Assembly: GCA_019912385.1 (NCBI GenBank)
Contig: JAIOIW010000024.1
Location: 1-64,000 of the forward strand
Length of the DNA stretch: 64,000 nucleotides
Direction of reading: 5' to 3'
Source: Notoacmeibacter sp.
GTDB lineage: Bacteria; Pseudomonadota; Alphaproteobacteria; Rhizobiales; Rhizobiaceae
Shown: positions 32,499 to 40,172 of the stretch, piece after piece
Position numbering within the stretch: position 1 is the first letter of the stretch
Layout of the letters: each line of letters opens with the position of its first letter
Notes under the pieces: model-generated
Seen by the model: the letters and a program-made list of their open reading frames with translations, nothing else
Databases searched by the model: none
Told to the model about the DNA's origin: nothing
Translations under genes and position numbers: made by a program

Positions 32499-33743
32499 TC
32501 AGCCTCCAGTCGCCGCGCCCGAACCGGCGTCCGTTCGCCGCCGTGCCGCATCCCGCGTTTCCACCAGCAACAGCAATGCCGCAGCCAGGATCAGCGGCAT
32601 GTAGACCCGCCCGTCATGCAGCGGGAACACCACGAACTTGGCGGCGGTCGCCGCCAGCGCGGCGGCGATGAGCACATGACGTTCGCGCGAAAACCGCAAG
32701 CCACCGGAATGCATCAGCGCCCACCCGCCGAGCAGCACGACATAGATGCCGAGCCAGCTGTTTTCGAAAGCCGAGCGAATGAGGTTCCAGGCGAAGCCGG
32801 TGACATAGACCGACAGGGAGAACGGCGGATCGAAGAATTCCAACGTCTCCTGTATCTGGTAGGTCGAGAAATAAAGATGCGGCCACCAGCCGGGATGATA
32901 CGCCGATGCCGAAGCGCCCGCATAGACGGCGACAGAGACGGCGAAGGCCAGCGCCAGCCCAATCGTCCGGCGATCGCCCCAGACCCACGCCACCGCCATC
33001 AGCACGCCTGCGAAAGCCGCCATGTCCGGCCGCACGGCAACGCCGAGCACGAGCGCTCCGCAGCCGGCGAGTATCTTGTCGCGGTCAAGCAGCAGGATCG
33101 ACGACATGATGAGCGTCGTGCACAGCAGGTCGGGCGTTTCCGCCATCGCCATCTGCGGAAAGCCGGCCACCGTCAGCAGCGCCACCACGAGCGGCGCGAG
33201 GTTCATCATGGCGACCCTCAGCAGCCACCACGACAGGACGCCGGTAAACAGCGCCGCCGATGCGATATTGATCGCGTAACCGGCATGCATTTCTCCAGTC
33301 AGCGGGATGAGCAGGCCGAGCAGCTTCACATAGAGCCACTTGACCTCGTACATGCCGAGCATCGACTGGAAGGCGTCGGGATCGGCGAACTGCCGCAGCC
33401 GGTAGGTATCGCCCTCGCTCAACACCAGGAAGTGCCCCGGCGACGTACCGAGCCTGATCGTTTCCCAGACATGGCTATGCAGTGCCTGCGCGGACTCGAA
33501 ACCACCCTGTAGCGCGGAAGCGAGATAGGCGATCATGTCCCATGAATGCACCGGCCTGAGCCAGCCGATCGCCATCACCGATGCCACGAAACCGGCAAGG
33601 ACCAGGAAGCCCAGGATCGTGCCGAAGCGCACCCAGGCGCGCCCGGCGGTTGCGGTGACCGCACCGATGAGCCACAGCAGCCACGGGCGGGGATCGAGCC
33701 CTCGTGCCGCCTGTTCCACCCTCTCGTGCGTGTCGACGCTCAT
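32499..33743 (-). CDS. Polytopic membrane protein, possible GT-C glycosyltransferase
   Basis: A 414-residue inner-membrane protein with about ten hydrophobic segments. The first large periplasmic loop begins right after the first long membrane helix and carries acidic residues (VHSWDMIAYL), as in GT-C enzymes that use polyprenyl-phosphate sugars, but I cannot assign a known family with certainty. The start at 33743 is two bases after the stop of the aminotransferase gene, so it is the last member of the six-gene minus-strand operon 39602-32499. In that setting it is the natural candidate to transfer the lipid-linked sugar to an envelope acceptor. The function is inference. Confidence 0.6.
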   Translation of the reverse strand: MSVDTHERVEQAARGLDPRPWLLWLIGAVTATAGRAWVRFGTILGFLVLAGFVASVMAIGWLRPVHSWDMIAYLASALQGGFESAQALHSHVWETIRLGTSPGHFLVLSEGDTYRLRQFADPDAFQSMLGMYEVKWLYVKLLGLLIPLTGEMHAGYAINIASAALFTGVLSWWLLRVAMMNLAPLVVALLTVAGFPQMAMAETPDLLCTTLIMSSILLLDRDKILAGCGALVLGVAVRPDMAAFAGVLMAVAWVWGDRRTIGLALAFAVSVAVYAGASASAYHPGWWPHLYFSTYQIQETLEFFDPPFSLSVYVTGFAWNLIRSAFENSWLGIYVVLLGGWALMHSGGLRFSRERHVLIAAALAATAAKFVVFPLHDGRVYMPLILAAALLLLVETRDAARRRTDAGSGAATGG

Positions 33744-33745
33744 CG

Positions 33746-35209
33746 TCACGATACCTGGCTTTTGACAAAATCCTTGACGATAGCCACAACGCCGCGTCCC
33801 AGAAGCGAGTCCAGCGCATCGACGAAGGTATCGACGTCGCCGCGAGTTGCAACCAGCGGCGGTTCGAGCCGGATGACGTTTCGGTTGTACTCGGTAAACG
33901 CGACAAGGCAGTTGTAGTCGCGCAGCAGCAGCGCGCCGACGAAGCCGGAAAGCGAGCCTTTCAGCTTGTCGTCGAGCACCGAGACGACCGGGCGCAACAC
34001 CATCGGCATCGTCTGGCTGAAATCCTGGAACTCCAGCCCGACCATCATGCCCTTGCCGCGCACATCCTTGATGAGTTTGGGATACTTCGCCTGGAGATCC
34101 CTCAGCCGTGCGATCAGGTACTCCCCGACAACGGCCGAATTCTCGATCAGGTCTTCCTCGTAGAGCACGTTGAGCGCCTCGATGGCCGTCGCGCACGCCT
34201 CGCCGATGCCGCCGAAGGTCGCCTGCGCGTGGATCATCGCCGTCTTCGGCGAACCGTAGGCCTTCATGTAGATGTCGCGCCTGGCGATCATCGCCGCCAT
34301 CGCCGTCTTGCCGCCGCCCAGCGACTTGGCAAGCGCCGTGATGTCGGGGACAACGCCGTAATGCTCGAAAGCATAGAAGCGGCCCGTGCGCCCGTAGCCG
34401 CATTGCACCTCGTCGGCGACCCAGATCACCCCGTACTGGTCGCACAGTGCCCGCAGTTTCGGCCAGAATCCCTCCGGCGCCTCGACGATGCCGCCGCCGC
34501 CCTGGATGGTTTCCAGCACCACCGTCCCGATCTCGGGATCGTTCCTGAACGCGCGCTCGATGGCCACGATATCGCCGAACGGCACCCGCACCGTGTTGTC
34601 GACCAGGCGGAATTCGCCGCGGTAGAGCGCCCCGTCGGTGATCGACAGCACGCCCTTCGTCTTGCCGTGGAAGGAATTCTCGGCATAGACCACCTTGGAG
34701 CGCTTCGGCCCGGCCGCCCGCTCGGCAAGCTTCACGGCCGCTTCCATCGCTTCCGAACCCGACGACCCGAAGAACACCATGTCGAGCCCGCCCGGCGAGA
34801 CTTCCGCCAGGTTGTGGGCCAGCGCGGCGGCATATTGCGACATGAAGGCGATCGCGATTTCATGGCGCTTCTCATCCTGGAAACGCTTGCGCGCTTCCAG
34901 CAGGCGCGGGTGGTTGTGACCAAGCGCAAGGCTGCCGAAGCCGCCGAAGAAATCGAGGATCTTGCGGCCGTTCTGGTCGGTGTAATACATCCCCTCCGCG
35001 CTCTCGACCTTGATCTTGTTGAAGCCGAGCAGCTTCATGAAATGCATCTGGCCGGGATTGATATGCGCGTTGAACTCCTCGGCCATCTGGCCGACATTCA
35101 TCGCCTTGGCCTCTTCCAGGCTTATCAGCTTCGGTTTCACGAGGTCCGCGGGCGCAAGCTCGGGCGCCTCGATTGTGCGCTGTGCGGCCGGTCTGGTCAT
35201 GACGGTCAT
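33746..35209 (-). CDS. Class III pyridoxal-phosphate aminotransferase
   Basis: A 487-residue fold-type I PLP enzyme of the ornithine/GABA/acetylornithine aminotransferase class. It shows FFGSSGSEAMEAAVKLAE near residue 140, WVADEVQCGYGRTGRF near 245 and the PLP-binding lysine in AKSLGGGKTAM near 280. Class III enzymes usually transaminate terminal amino or aldehyde groups. The ATG at 35209 follows AAGGAG; an upstream start at 35287 would enter the SDR gene. The closest familiar functions are amino-acid aminotransferases, but the gene is ten bases behind an SDR gene and two bases before a membrane protein in a lipid-linked sugar operon. A sugar- or acyl-modifying role is therefore worth considering. 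Confidence 0.83.
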   Translation of the reverse strand: MTVMTRPAAQRTIEAPELAPADLVKPKLISLEEAKAMNVGQMAEEFNAHINPGQMHFMKLLGFNKIKVESAEGMYYTDQNGRKILDFFGGFGSLALGHNHPRLLEARKRFQDEKRHEIAIAFMSQYAAALAHNLAEVSPGGLDMVFFGSSGSEAMEAAVKLAERAAGPKRSKVVYAENSFHGKTKGVLSITDGALYRGEFRLVDNTVRVPFGDIVAIERAFRNDPEIGTVVLETIQGGGGIVEAPEGFWPKLRALCDQYGVIWVADEVQCGYGRTGRFYAFEHYGVVPDITALAKSLGGGKTAMAAMIARRDIYMKAYGSPKTAMIHAQATFGGIGEACATAIEALNVLYEEDLIENSAVVGEYLIARLRDLQAKYPKLIKDVRGKGMMVGLEFQDFSQTMPMVLRPVVSVLDDKLKGSLSGFVGALLLRDYNCLVAFTEYNRNVIRLEPPLVATRGDVDTFVDALDSLLGRGVVAIVKDFVKSQVS

Positions 35210-35219
35210 CGCCTTCTCC

Positions 35220-36230
35220 TTATTCGGCCGCGACATGGGCGGTATGGTTGGCTTGCGCCTTGTCCAGCTTGGCGCGGTATTCGTCATAGGCCGCGATCAG
35301 CATGTCCGCGTCGTTGTATTGCGGCACCCAGCCGAGATCGCGCTCGCCCTTCGACACGTCGAGCACGCACATTTCGTCGGCGATCAGGTATTGCTCGGGG
35401 TCCATGATCGGCATGTTCAGGTGATCCAGCAGGTGCAGCGTACGTTTGACCGCCCAGCCGGGCGTCGGCAGCAGGATGGAATGCGAGCCGGCATGCCTGA
35501 TGAGGTCGCCGAGCAGCTTGCGCACCGGCGGCGGATTGAGCGAGCCCAGATTGTAGGCTTCGTTGGGAACCCCCGCCTTCCAGGCAAGCCGCGCGGCCTC
35601 GGCGCAGTCGAACACCGAAATGAACTGGTATGGATTGCGCCCCGAGCCGATCATCGGCACCGGAAGGTTCCAGTCGATCAGCTTGAACAGCTTTTCGAGG
35701 ATCCCGAGCCGGCCCGGCCCGATGATCAGGCGCGGCCGGAACAGCGAGATCGCCATGCCGCGGTCCCGCCACTCGTGCGCCAGTTCCTCGGTCTTCCACT
35801 TCGACAGCCCGTATTCGCCGAGCGGGGCGACCGGGTGGTCCTCGGTCATCGGATAGGCCACCGTATGGCCGTAGATCATGTCGGTGGTGAAATGGACGAG
35901 CCTGGCGGCACCCGCCCTGTCCATCGCCTGGATGATGTTTTCCGTTCCGTGGTAGTTCACCGGAAAGAAGAAATCATGGCGCTTGGCGCGCACCTGGATC
36001 GGCGACAGCATCTTGGCCGACAGGTTGTAGACCATGTCGTCGCCCTTCAGGCCGAGCGCCGCGATATCCTCCGGCCTGGTCACGTCGCACGGGACGAACC
36101 GCGCGCGACCGTAATGTGCCAGGTCCGATTTCATGATATCCGCGACGACGACTTCTTCGCCGTCCTTGAGCAGCTTGGGTGCAAGGTGGCGGCCGACGAA
36201 ACCGTCGCCGCCGAAGATCACATGTCTCAT
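35220..36230 (-). CDS. NAD(P)-dependent extended SDR (epimerase/dehydratase family)
   Basis: A 336-residue extended short-chain dehydrogenase. The Rossmann motif is FGGDGFVGRHL at the N-terminus. The catalytic tetrad is visible as FTTDMIYG and YGLSKWKTE (Tyr-x3-Lys). The family interconverts or reduces nucleotide sugars and related alcohols. The gene starts within the stop of the SMR-type gene (ATGA overlap) and ends ten bases before the aminotransferase. In the proposed polyprenyl-phosphoryl sugar pathway it could take the role of the keto-reductase DprE2, although it belongs to the extended rather than the classical SDR group. Confidence 0.82.
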   Translation of the reverse strand: MRHVIFGGDGFVGRHLAPKLLKDGEEVVVADIMKSDLAHYGRARFVPCDVTRPEDIAALGLKGDDMVYNLSAKMLSPIQVRAKRHDFFFPVNYHGTENIIQAMDRAGAARLVHFTTDMIYGHTVAYPMTEDHPVAPLGEYGLSKWKTEELAHEWRDRGMAISLFRPRLIIGPGRLGILEKLFKLIDWNLPVPMIGSGRNPYQFISVFDCAEAARLAWKAGVPNEAYNLGSLNPPPVRKLLGDLIRHAGSHSILLPTPGWAVKRTLHLLDHLNMPIMDPEQYLIADEMCVLDVSKGERDLGWVPQYNDADMLIAAYDEYRAKLDKAQANHTAHVAAE

Positions 36231-36667
36231 CGGGTCAACTCGCTGGTGTGAACGGATGTCTGGGATTGGGCTGCGATCCGGTCCGCGTGCATCGCTTCGC
36301 GCCCGCTCTGGGCGATCAGCACCGTACCGACGCAGATGAAGCCGATGCCGGCGACGCGCAGCGCGTTGAGGTCCTCGCCGAACAGGTACCAGGCAAGGAC
36401 CGCGACCGCGACATAGGCGAGGCTCAGGAACGGATAGGCAAAGGAAAGATCCACCTTCGACAGCACATAGAGGTGCGATGCCATCGAGATGACGAACACA
36501 CTGAGCCCGAAGAATATCCAGGGACTGAACACGATCTGCAGGATTCTCAGGATGGGATTGACGCCGGCGAAGGTGATCTCCCCCATCTGGATCATGCCGT
36601 ATTTCAGCATGAGCTGCGCCGCGGCATTGGTCATCACGGTGAACAGGATAAACGGAATGTATTTCAT
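36227..36667 (-). CDS. SMR/EamA-type four-helix membrane carrier
   Basis: A 146-residue protein with four membrane segments (about residues 4-22, 45-65, 72-92 and 100-118) and a polar tail. The size and motif LSFAYPFLSLAYVAVAVLAW resemble small multidrug resistance and ArnE/ArnF proteins. ArnE/F help move undecaprenyl-phosphate-aminoarabinose across the inner membrane, and small carriers of this kind accompany lipid-linked arabinose genes elsewhere. Its place between the DprE1-like oxidase and the SDR suggests a flippase for a polyprenyl-phosphate sugar. A 122-base AT-rich gap separates it from the preceding gene. Confidence 0.75.
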   Translation of the reverse strand: MKYIPFILFTVMTNAAAQLMLKYGMIQMGEITFAGVNPILRILQIVFSPWIFFGLSVFVISMASHLYVLSKVDLSFAYPFLSLAYVAVAVLAWYLFGEDLNALRVAGIGFICVGTVLIAQSGREAMHADRIAAQSQTSVHTSELTR

Positions 36668-36789
36668 GGCGCCCTCGGATTCTCACTGTCTACATAGTCT
36701 GAAGGTAATAAGTTTCCATGAATTTTGCAGTAATTCAGAATTGTTATTATTTCTATGGTTCTGTTAACCATGAATAATTCAATTTTTAT
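36668..36789. promoter_or_regulatory. AT-rich gap inside the glycolipid operon
   Basis: The only sizeable gap in the six-gene minus-strand operon. It is markedly AT-rich and contains two small hairpins, ATGGTT-AACCAT at 36755-36771 and ATGAATAA-TTATTCAT at about 36770-36793. It may hold an internal promoter or a processing site. No T tract suited to intrinsic termination follows on the minus strand. Confidence 0.4.
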
Positions 36790-38148
36790 TCATTCAGCCG
36801 CCGCCATTTCTCTCTCCCTTGCGCCAAGCGCGAAGGCTGTCCTGCGCCAGAAATCCGACGCAAACGCCGGATCGCGCAGCGCCTCCAGTTCGCGCCAGTT
36901 CGGAAACGAAGCCTCGAAGACCGCAGCGCCCATGCGCGCGTCCTTGTAGGGATTGACGGCCCCGCCCGCGCCGATCGTGATGCGGTCGAGCTCGTCCAGC
37001 ATCGCCAGGGTCCGCGCGCCTGTGTTCGGGAAGTCGAGCGTCAGCGTGTAGCCCGGCCGCGCGAATGACAGCAGGCCGGCCGCCTCGTGGTTGCCGAAAC
37101 GCTTGAGCACGGTCAGGAACGACCCGTGCCCCGCGCGGCGCGCGGCTTCGAGCAGTCGCGGAACCGCCTGCCGCGCAGCATCGCCGGGAATGACGCTCTG
37201 GTGCTGGTAGAGCCCGCGCGGTCCGTAAAGCCGGTTCCAGTGCCGAACCCCGTCCAGCGGGTAGAAGAACGACCGCCAGCCCGTGACATGCGGTCCCGGG
37301 CTGCGCGACTTCGCCGTGCGGTAGGCAAGGTTGAACAGTGTCAGGAACGGCCTGTTGAGGACGCAGAACGGCGGCTGGAACGGCACCGATAGGCGCGCCG
37401 GCCGGTGCGCGCCGTCGAAATTGCCGTTTTGCGTATGATTGCCCGTCAGCAACACGCCGCGGCCCGAATGCGATCCGCCGGCAAGCTGGTCAATCCAGGC
37501 GACCGCGTATTCGTTTTCCTTGTCGGCCTCATCCGCCATGTCGAAGAAGGCGTCGAGCGAGGCAAACGGGCGGACCCGCTCCTCGACATCGAGCGAGGGA
37601 ACCTTCATCAGCCGGATACGCGCCGAGACGATGATGCCCGTCAATCCCATGCCGCCGATCGTAGCGCGAAACAGCGCCGCGTTCTCAGTTGCGCTACAGG
37701 TTCGCACGCTGCCGTCGGAACGCGCCAACACCAGCGATTCCACATGGTGGCCGAACGAGCCGCGCCGGTGATGGTTCTTGCCGTGGACGTCATTGGCGAT
37801 CGCGCCGCCCGCGGTGACGAACTGCGTGCCCGGCGTGACCGGAAGGAACCAGCCCTGCGGGGCCGCCGCCGCGATGATGTCGGCAAGCAGCGCGCCGGCA
37901 CCGACCTCGATGACGCCGCTCTCGGCATCGACCGCGCCGATCGCGTTCAGGGATCGCATGTCGGCAAGGACGCCGGCATCGTTCAGGCAGCTGTCGCCAT
38001 AGGAACGGCCGTTACCGTGGGCGAGCAGGCCGCCGGGCGGATTGCCGCCGGCCTTCAACCCGGCCAGCGCCGCATCGCCGCCAAGCGCGCGGCGCTCGCC
38101 CGCGGGGCGGATGCGCCCGAAACCGGCAAATTCGCGCTCCCGGTTCAT
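36790..38148 (-). CDS. DprE1-like FAD-dependent polyprenylphosphoryl-ribose oxidase
   Basis: A 452-residue vanillyl-alcohol-oxidase-type flavoprotein. The FAD region contains AHGNGRSYGDSCLN near residue 47 and GGAIANDVHGKNHHRRGSFG near 117, which closely matches mycobacterial DprE1. The C-terminal NPYKDARMG keeps the DprE1 catalytic lysine (the 'KDSR' position). DprE1 oxidises the ribose of decaprenylphosphoryl-ribose to a 2-keto sugar, the first step in making the arabinose donor; NoeH of Azorhizobium, for arabinosylated Nod factor, is related. The cysteine of DprE1 hit by benzothiazinones (C-I-D-F-P) is Thr here (T-L-D-F-P). The start overlaps the end of the HAD-UbiA gene; GTGs at 38157 and 38160 are alternatives to the ATG at 38148. 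Confidence 0.85.
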   Translation of the reverse strand: MNREREFAGFGRIRPAGERRALGGDAALAGLKAGGNPPGGLLAHGNGRSYGDSCLNDAGVLADMRSLNAIGAVDAESGVIEVGAGALLADIIAAAAPQGWFLPVTPGTQFVTAGGAIANDVHGKNHHRRGSFGHHVESLVLARSDGSVRTCSATENAALFRATIGGMGLTGIIVSARIRLMKVPSLDVEERVRPFASLDAFFDMADEADKENEYAVAWIDQLAGGSHSGRGVLLTGNHTQNGNFDGAHRPARLSVPFQPPFCVLNRPFLTLFNLAYRTAKSRSPGPHVTGWRSFFYPLDGVRHWNRLYGPRGLYQHQSVIPGDAARQAVPRLLEAARRAGHGSFLTVLKRFGNHEAAGLLSFARPGYTLTLDFPNTGARTLAMLDELDRITIGAGGAVNPYKDARMGAAVFEASFPNWRELEALRDPAFASDFWRRTAFALGAREREMAAAE

Positions 38149-38153
38149 GGCGC

Positions 38154-39602
38154 TCACCACACCGCCGCCAGCAGCAGGCAGGCACCAAGACCGGCGACAA
38201 ACTGGCTGCGCCAGTCACCCATGATGAAGACAACCGGGTCCTCGTGCATCTCGCCACGCCGGGCCAGCACCCAGATGCGCATGGTGATGTAGAGGATGAT
38301 CGGCGAAAGCGGCCAGACCAGCCACGGCGTGCGGTACATCTCGCGCACCGCGTCGCTGTCGATATAGAGCGCCAGAACCAGCGCTGACGAGAATGCCGCC
38401 CCGAGCCCAGCCTGCGAGATCACTTCGATGTCTTCCGCGCGATACCCCCTTCCCGCGATCCGTTCGCCTTCTATGAGTGCACTGTCCTTGAGCTCAACGA
38501 ACCGCTTCACCAGCGCAAGCGAAAGGAAGAAGAAGATCGAAAACGCCAGCAACCAGAACGAGACCGTCGTCCCGGTTGCCGCCGCGCCCGCGAGAATACG
38601 CATCGTGTAGAGCCCGGCGAGCGTCAGCACGTCGATCAGCAGCATGCGCTTGAGCGCCAGCGAGTAGGCCGTCGTGACGACGAGATAGCCGCCCAGGACA
38701 GCAAGGAAGAGCGGATCGAGCATCAACGCGCTTGCGAGGCTTGCAGCCAGCAGCGAGACGATCGCGACCGCCCCGTAGGGGATCGAGAGCGCGCCGCTGG
38801 CAAAGGGCCGGTTGCGCTTCGTCGGGTGCCTGCGGTCGAGTTCGAGATCGAAAAAATCGTTGAGGATGTATATCGCCGAGGCGGCGGCCGAGAAGGAGAC
38901 GAACGCAAGCAGGCATTCGACTATCATCCGCGAATTGAGATATTCGTGGCTGAGCACGACCGGCACCGCGATCAGCAGGTTCTTCGTCCACTGATGCACG
39001 CGCAGCATTTTCACCAGCGTCCTGGGCGATGGCCTGTCACCGGATATCAGCCTGCCGCCATTGCGCTTGTGCCACCGTGCGGCCGGCCCGTCGGGTGCTA
39101 CGACCACAGCCTCGCGCGCGGCATCGAAGATGGTGATGTCGGCGTGCGAATTGCCGACATAGTCGAAACCGCCATCGCCGAACATCTCGACCAGCCGGGC
39201 ACGCTTGCGCGATGCTGTCAGGTTGTGGCCGTTCTCTGTCGCCAGCACCTCGTCGAACAGATCGAGATGGTCGGCGACCGCCTCGGCAAAGCGACGCGGC
39301 GTGCCCGTCGCCAGCACGATGCGGCGACCGGCCTTGCGTTGGGATTTGAGGAAATCGACGACTCCGCTACGATAGGGCAGCAGTTCCGCATTGATCTCGA
39401 CGCGCGCCGCGATTTCCTGCTTTACGCGCGCCACGCCGGAAGCGAGCCACAACGGCACCATGAACAGGTAGAGCGGATTCCTGCGCACGAGCAGCAGCAA
39501 TCCTTCCCAAAGAAGATCCGTCTTGATCAGCGTGCCATCGAGATCGACAGCCAGCGCCGCTGCGGTGCTTTCCGATCGTGCATCCATGTCCACTGCCCGC
39601 AT
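38154..39602 (-). CDS. HAD phosphatase-UbiA prenyltransferase fusion (polyprenyl-phosphate phosphoribosyltransferase type)
   Basis: A 482-residue protein in two parts. Residues about 15-190 are a HAD hydrolase (AVDLDGTLIKTD with Asp20 and Asp22 as nucleophile and acid, and VGNSHADI as motif IV). Residues about 200-482 are a UbiA membrane prenyltransferase with about eight or nine helices and the first Asp-rich motif NDFFDLELDR. UbiA proteins of this clade move phosphoribose from PRPP to polyprenyl phosphate (Rv3806c; NoeC-like), and the fused HAD domain could remove the 5-phosphate. It heads the operon and is followed directly by the DprE1-like oxidase. The internal Met at 39587 is an alternative start. 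Confidence 0.85.
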   Translation of the reverse strand: MRAVDMDARSESTAAALAVDLDGTLIKTDLLWEGLLLLVRRNPLYLFMVPLWLASGVARVKQEIAARVEINAELLPYRSGVVDFLKSQRKAGRRIVLATGTPRRFAEAVADHLDLFDEVLATENGHNLTASRKRARLVEMFGDGGFDYVGNSHADITIFDAAREAVVVAPDGPAARWHKRNGGRLISGDRPSPRTLVKMLRVHQWTKNLLIAVPVVLSHEYLNSRMIVECLLAFVSFSAAASAIYILNDFFDLELDRRHPTKRNRPFASGALSIPYGAVAIVSLLAASLASALMLDPLFLAVLGGYLVVTTAYSLALKRMLLIDVLTLAGLYTMRILAGAAATGTTVSFWLLAFSIFFFLSLALVKRFVELKDSALIEGERIAGRGYRAEDIEVISQAGLGAAFSSALVLALYIDSDAVREMYRTPWLVWPLSPIILYITMRIWVLARRGEMHEDPVVFIMGDWRSQFVAGLGACLLLAAVW

Positions 39603-39742
39603 CCCGTTCCGGAAACTCGCCCCGGTTCCTGGGCTTCATCGGTAACGGACAGGGTTCAAGATCCGGCTAACGACGGACGGATTCGCACAACCGGCAGCTG
39701 AATTTCTGCACCAGGCTTAATAAGCCGTGAAGGGAGCAACTA

Positions 39743-39768
39743 AAAGGCCGGACAATAGCCCGGCCTTT
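39743..39768. terminator. Bidirectional rho-independent terminator
   Basis: AAAGGCCGG (39743-39751) pairs perfectly with CCGGCCTTT (39760-39768). T-rich sequence follows on both strands, so it can end the minus-strand small gene at 39805 and block read-through into the glycolipid operon. Confidence 0.8.
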
Positions 39769-39804
39769 CTGTTTCGTGATCGCAGTTCCCGCGTCACGCG
39801 GTGC

Positions 39805-40068
39805 TCAGCGGAAAACTGCCTTGCCGTTCGTGATCTCGATCGTCTCGGATCCGGTCAAGGCTTCGTGGTCGCCGTTGGGCATGGTAACGAAGCAGCCGCC
39901 GCTGCAGAAATTGACGGTTTCGCCCGCAGCCAGCGACATTTCCGACTTGGATCCGCCTTCCGTGACGATCAGCACACGCGGCTCGCTGTCGTTATTCGTG
40001 ACGCTCGCGGCAATGGCTGCACCACCCGAAGCGGCAAGCGCAAGCGCAGCGATCATGAGTTTGTTCAT
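39805..40068 (-). CDS. Small exported protein of unknown function
   Basis: An 87-residue protein with a clear signal peptide (MNKLMIAALALAASGGAAIA, cleavage near Ala-Ser) and a short mature part with two close cysteines in FCSGGCFVTMPNGDHEAL that could form a disulfide. I do not recognise the family, but rhizobial genomes commonly carry similar small periplasmic proteins. AAGGAGCC precedes the start. It is transcribed alone between a terminator and the MscS-type channel gene, 104 bases downstream of that gene's stop. No functional prediction is justified. Confidence 0.72.
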   Translation of the reverse strand: MNKLMIAALALAASGGAAIAASVTNNDSEPRVLIVTEGGSKSEMSLAAGETVNFCSGGCFVTMPNGDHEALTGSETIEITNGKAVFR

Positions 40069-40172
40069 CTGTTTCCGGCTCCTTGAAGCCGCCTCTGTTT
40101 CGGCCATCCATCGGCCGCTTTCGCATTCCCTTATAGCGATCCAACCTGAACGGCAACTGAACGGGACGCCGC

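Noticed and set aside
33744-34445. Longer reading of the membrane protein gene to 648 codons
   Set aside because: The extra part is an alternative frame of the aminotransferase gene. The ATG at 33743, two bases after that gene's stop, suits the operon.
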